Positions 63,519 to 64,000 of a DNA stretch of 64,000 nt are shown here, in pieces. The notes below the pieces were generated by a model. It made no database searches. It was given only the letters and a program-made list of their open reading frames with translations, and was not told the DNA's origin. Within the stretch, counting starts at the first letter, position 1; the number at the start of each line of letters is the position of its first letter. Position numbers and translations under genes: made by a program. This DNA comes from Allomuricauda sp. GTDB taxonomy: Bacteria > Bacteroidota > Bacteroidia > Flavobacteriales > Flavobacteriaceae. The stretch spans positions 496,001-560,000 of the forward strand of contig NZ_JACESV010000001.1 in NCBI RefSeq assembly GCF_013911645.1, in the 5' to 3' direction.

Positions 63519-64000
63519 ATGATAACCCAAAGAAAAACGATTTACACTTTTATTTGCACCTTCCTTTTAGGTTTTACAAGCAGTATTTATGCCCAGCACA
63601 TCAGTCCGTTAGAGGGAAGATGGGACCTGGAAATGGATTTTATGGGGAAGACCTCCCCTTCTTGGCTGGAAATTAAACATTCGGGAACTGCGACACTTTT
63701 GGGCCGTTTTGTCTTCGCTTTTGGTAGCGCAAGACCCATTGCCGAAATAGAAACTTATGGGGACAACAAATTTACCTTTAGTATTCCCAACCAATGGGAG
63801 CCCAAGGGAAGCGACATGATCTTTCATGGTGAATTGCAGGGAGAAACATTAAAAGGCACATTAATTTATACAGATGGTTCCATAATTGATTGGACTGGCG
63901 TAAAAGCACCGGAATTGGAATACACCGAGAATCCAAAATGGGGAAAAACCATTGATGTGTTCAACGGAAAAGACCTTTCGGGTTGGCATGTAGATGGCGA
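63519..64000 (+). CDS. DUF1080 (3-keto-disaccharide hydrolase-like) exported protein, 5' part
   Basis: ATG 63519 opens 160 codons to the window edge. MITQRKTIYTFICTFLLGFTSSIYAQHIS is a signal peptide with AxA-type site. Residues about 30-135 form a beta-rich domain (LEGRWDLEMDFMGKTSPSWLEIKHSG, KGTLIYTDGSIIDWTGVKAPELEY). Then VFNGKDLSGWHVDG, the start of a DUF1080 (3-keto-disaccharide hydrolase) domain, is cut by the window end. Such proteins bind or hydrolyse glycans in the periplasm. The front domain looks like a lipocalin/DUF-type insertion. Confidence 0.85.
   Translation, partial: MITQRKTIYTFICTFLLGFTSSIYAQHISPLEGRWDLEMDFMGKTSPSWLEIKHSGTATLLGRFVFAFGSARPIAEIETYGDNKFTFSIPNQWEPKGSDMIFHGELQGETLKGTLIYTDGSIIDWTGVKAPELEYTENPKWGKTIDVFNGKDLSGWHVDG

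Noticed and set aside
1..64000. tRNA, rRNA, IS elements or prophage genes
   Set aside because: No cloverleaf with CCA-type context, rRNA core, transposase or phage structural protein was recognised by eye; a tRNAscan or ISfinder search could still find a missed one.

Overview
The window looks like chromosomal DNA of a member of the Flavobacteriaceae (phylum Bacteroidota). The evidence is the low-to-medium GC content, the near absence of Shine-Dalgarno sequences, A-rich leaders, several TTG starts, TAnnTTTG-type -7 promoter boxes, many SPII lipoproteins, a TonB-dependent receptor, and characteristic gene groupings (peroxiredoxin-thioredoxin-DUF6952, dgkA-ftsK-lolA-lptF-ribBA, pxpABC with an Nramp-like transporter). 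No tRNA, rRNA, CRISPR array, IS element or prophage was recognised.

Layout. 1-2.6 kb: valine/isoleucine genes ilvD-ilvB (ilvB runs off the left edge). 2.9-6.7 kb: 5-oxoproline utilisation (pxpA-pxpB-pxpC) plus an Nramp-fold transporter that has lost the usual metal-binding residues. 6.9-9.5 kb: two small unknown proteins and a YifB/ComM AAA+ gene interrupted by one in-frame amber codon. 9.6-17.5 kb: penicillin acylase-type hydrolase, dsbD, tilS, pabB and an FMN reductase, all on the minus strand. 17.6-20.4 kb: a membrane acyltransferase convergent with lpdA. 20.8-22.5 and 39.9-42.0 kb: two paralogous surface lipoproteins (cadherin-like plus DUF285 repeats) that share an upstream element and a 3' hairpin. 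22.7-26.1 kb: Lrp regulator divergent from a methionine gamma-lyase-like enzyme and an NhaC antiporter. 26.3-27.5 kb: peroxide defence operon. 27.7-33.8 kb: dgkA, ftsK, lolA, lptF/G and ribB with a degenerate ribA domain. 34.2-39.4 kb: a complete cobalamin uptake locus, with a B12 riboswitch before btuB and divergent btuF-btuC-btuD. 42.5-45.3 kb: rmuC, a small membrane protein, a broken DUF559 nuclease and an acyl-CoA thioesterase. 45.3-49.2 kb: oxidative pentose phosphate pathway (pgl, zwf, divergent gnd). 49.2-64 kb: mostly exported hydrolases and lipoproteins (ChaN, S9 peptidase, DUF885, D-aminoacylase-like, serine hydrolase, VWA protein, DUF1080 protein running off the right edge), mixed with accessory low-GC genes (AlbA-type) and an HTH/DUF4870/serine-hydrolase fusion.

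Intergenic DNA is unusual. Many gaps between 5 and 58 kb carry dispersed degenerate repeats (CAAGTT-type, GTTATTGGG-type, CTGCCAACTG-type and palindromic CTGCGCTC-type), including an exact 78-bp direct duplication at 39.4/39.7 kb. A separate ~50-bp repeat lies just upstream of two low-GC genes at 54.3 and 60.4 kb.

The best candidates for something new are the HTH-DUF4870-hydrolase fusion (56449-58200), the metal-site-less Nramp protein in the pxp cluster, the paired DUF285 lipoproteins with their common flanks, and the ~50-bp repeat preceding accessory genes. Calls rest on reading motifs by eye; no database search was run.
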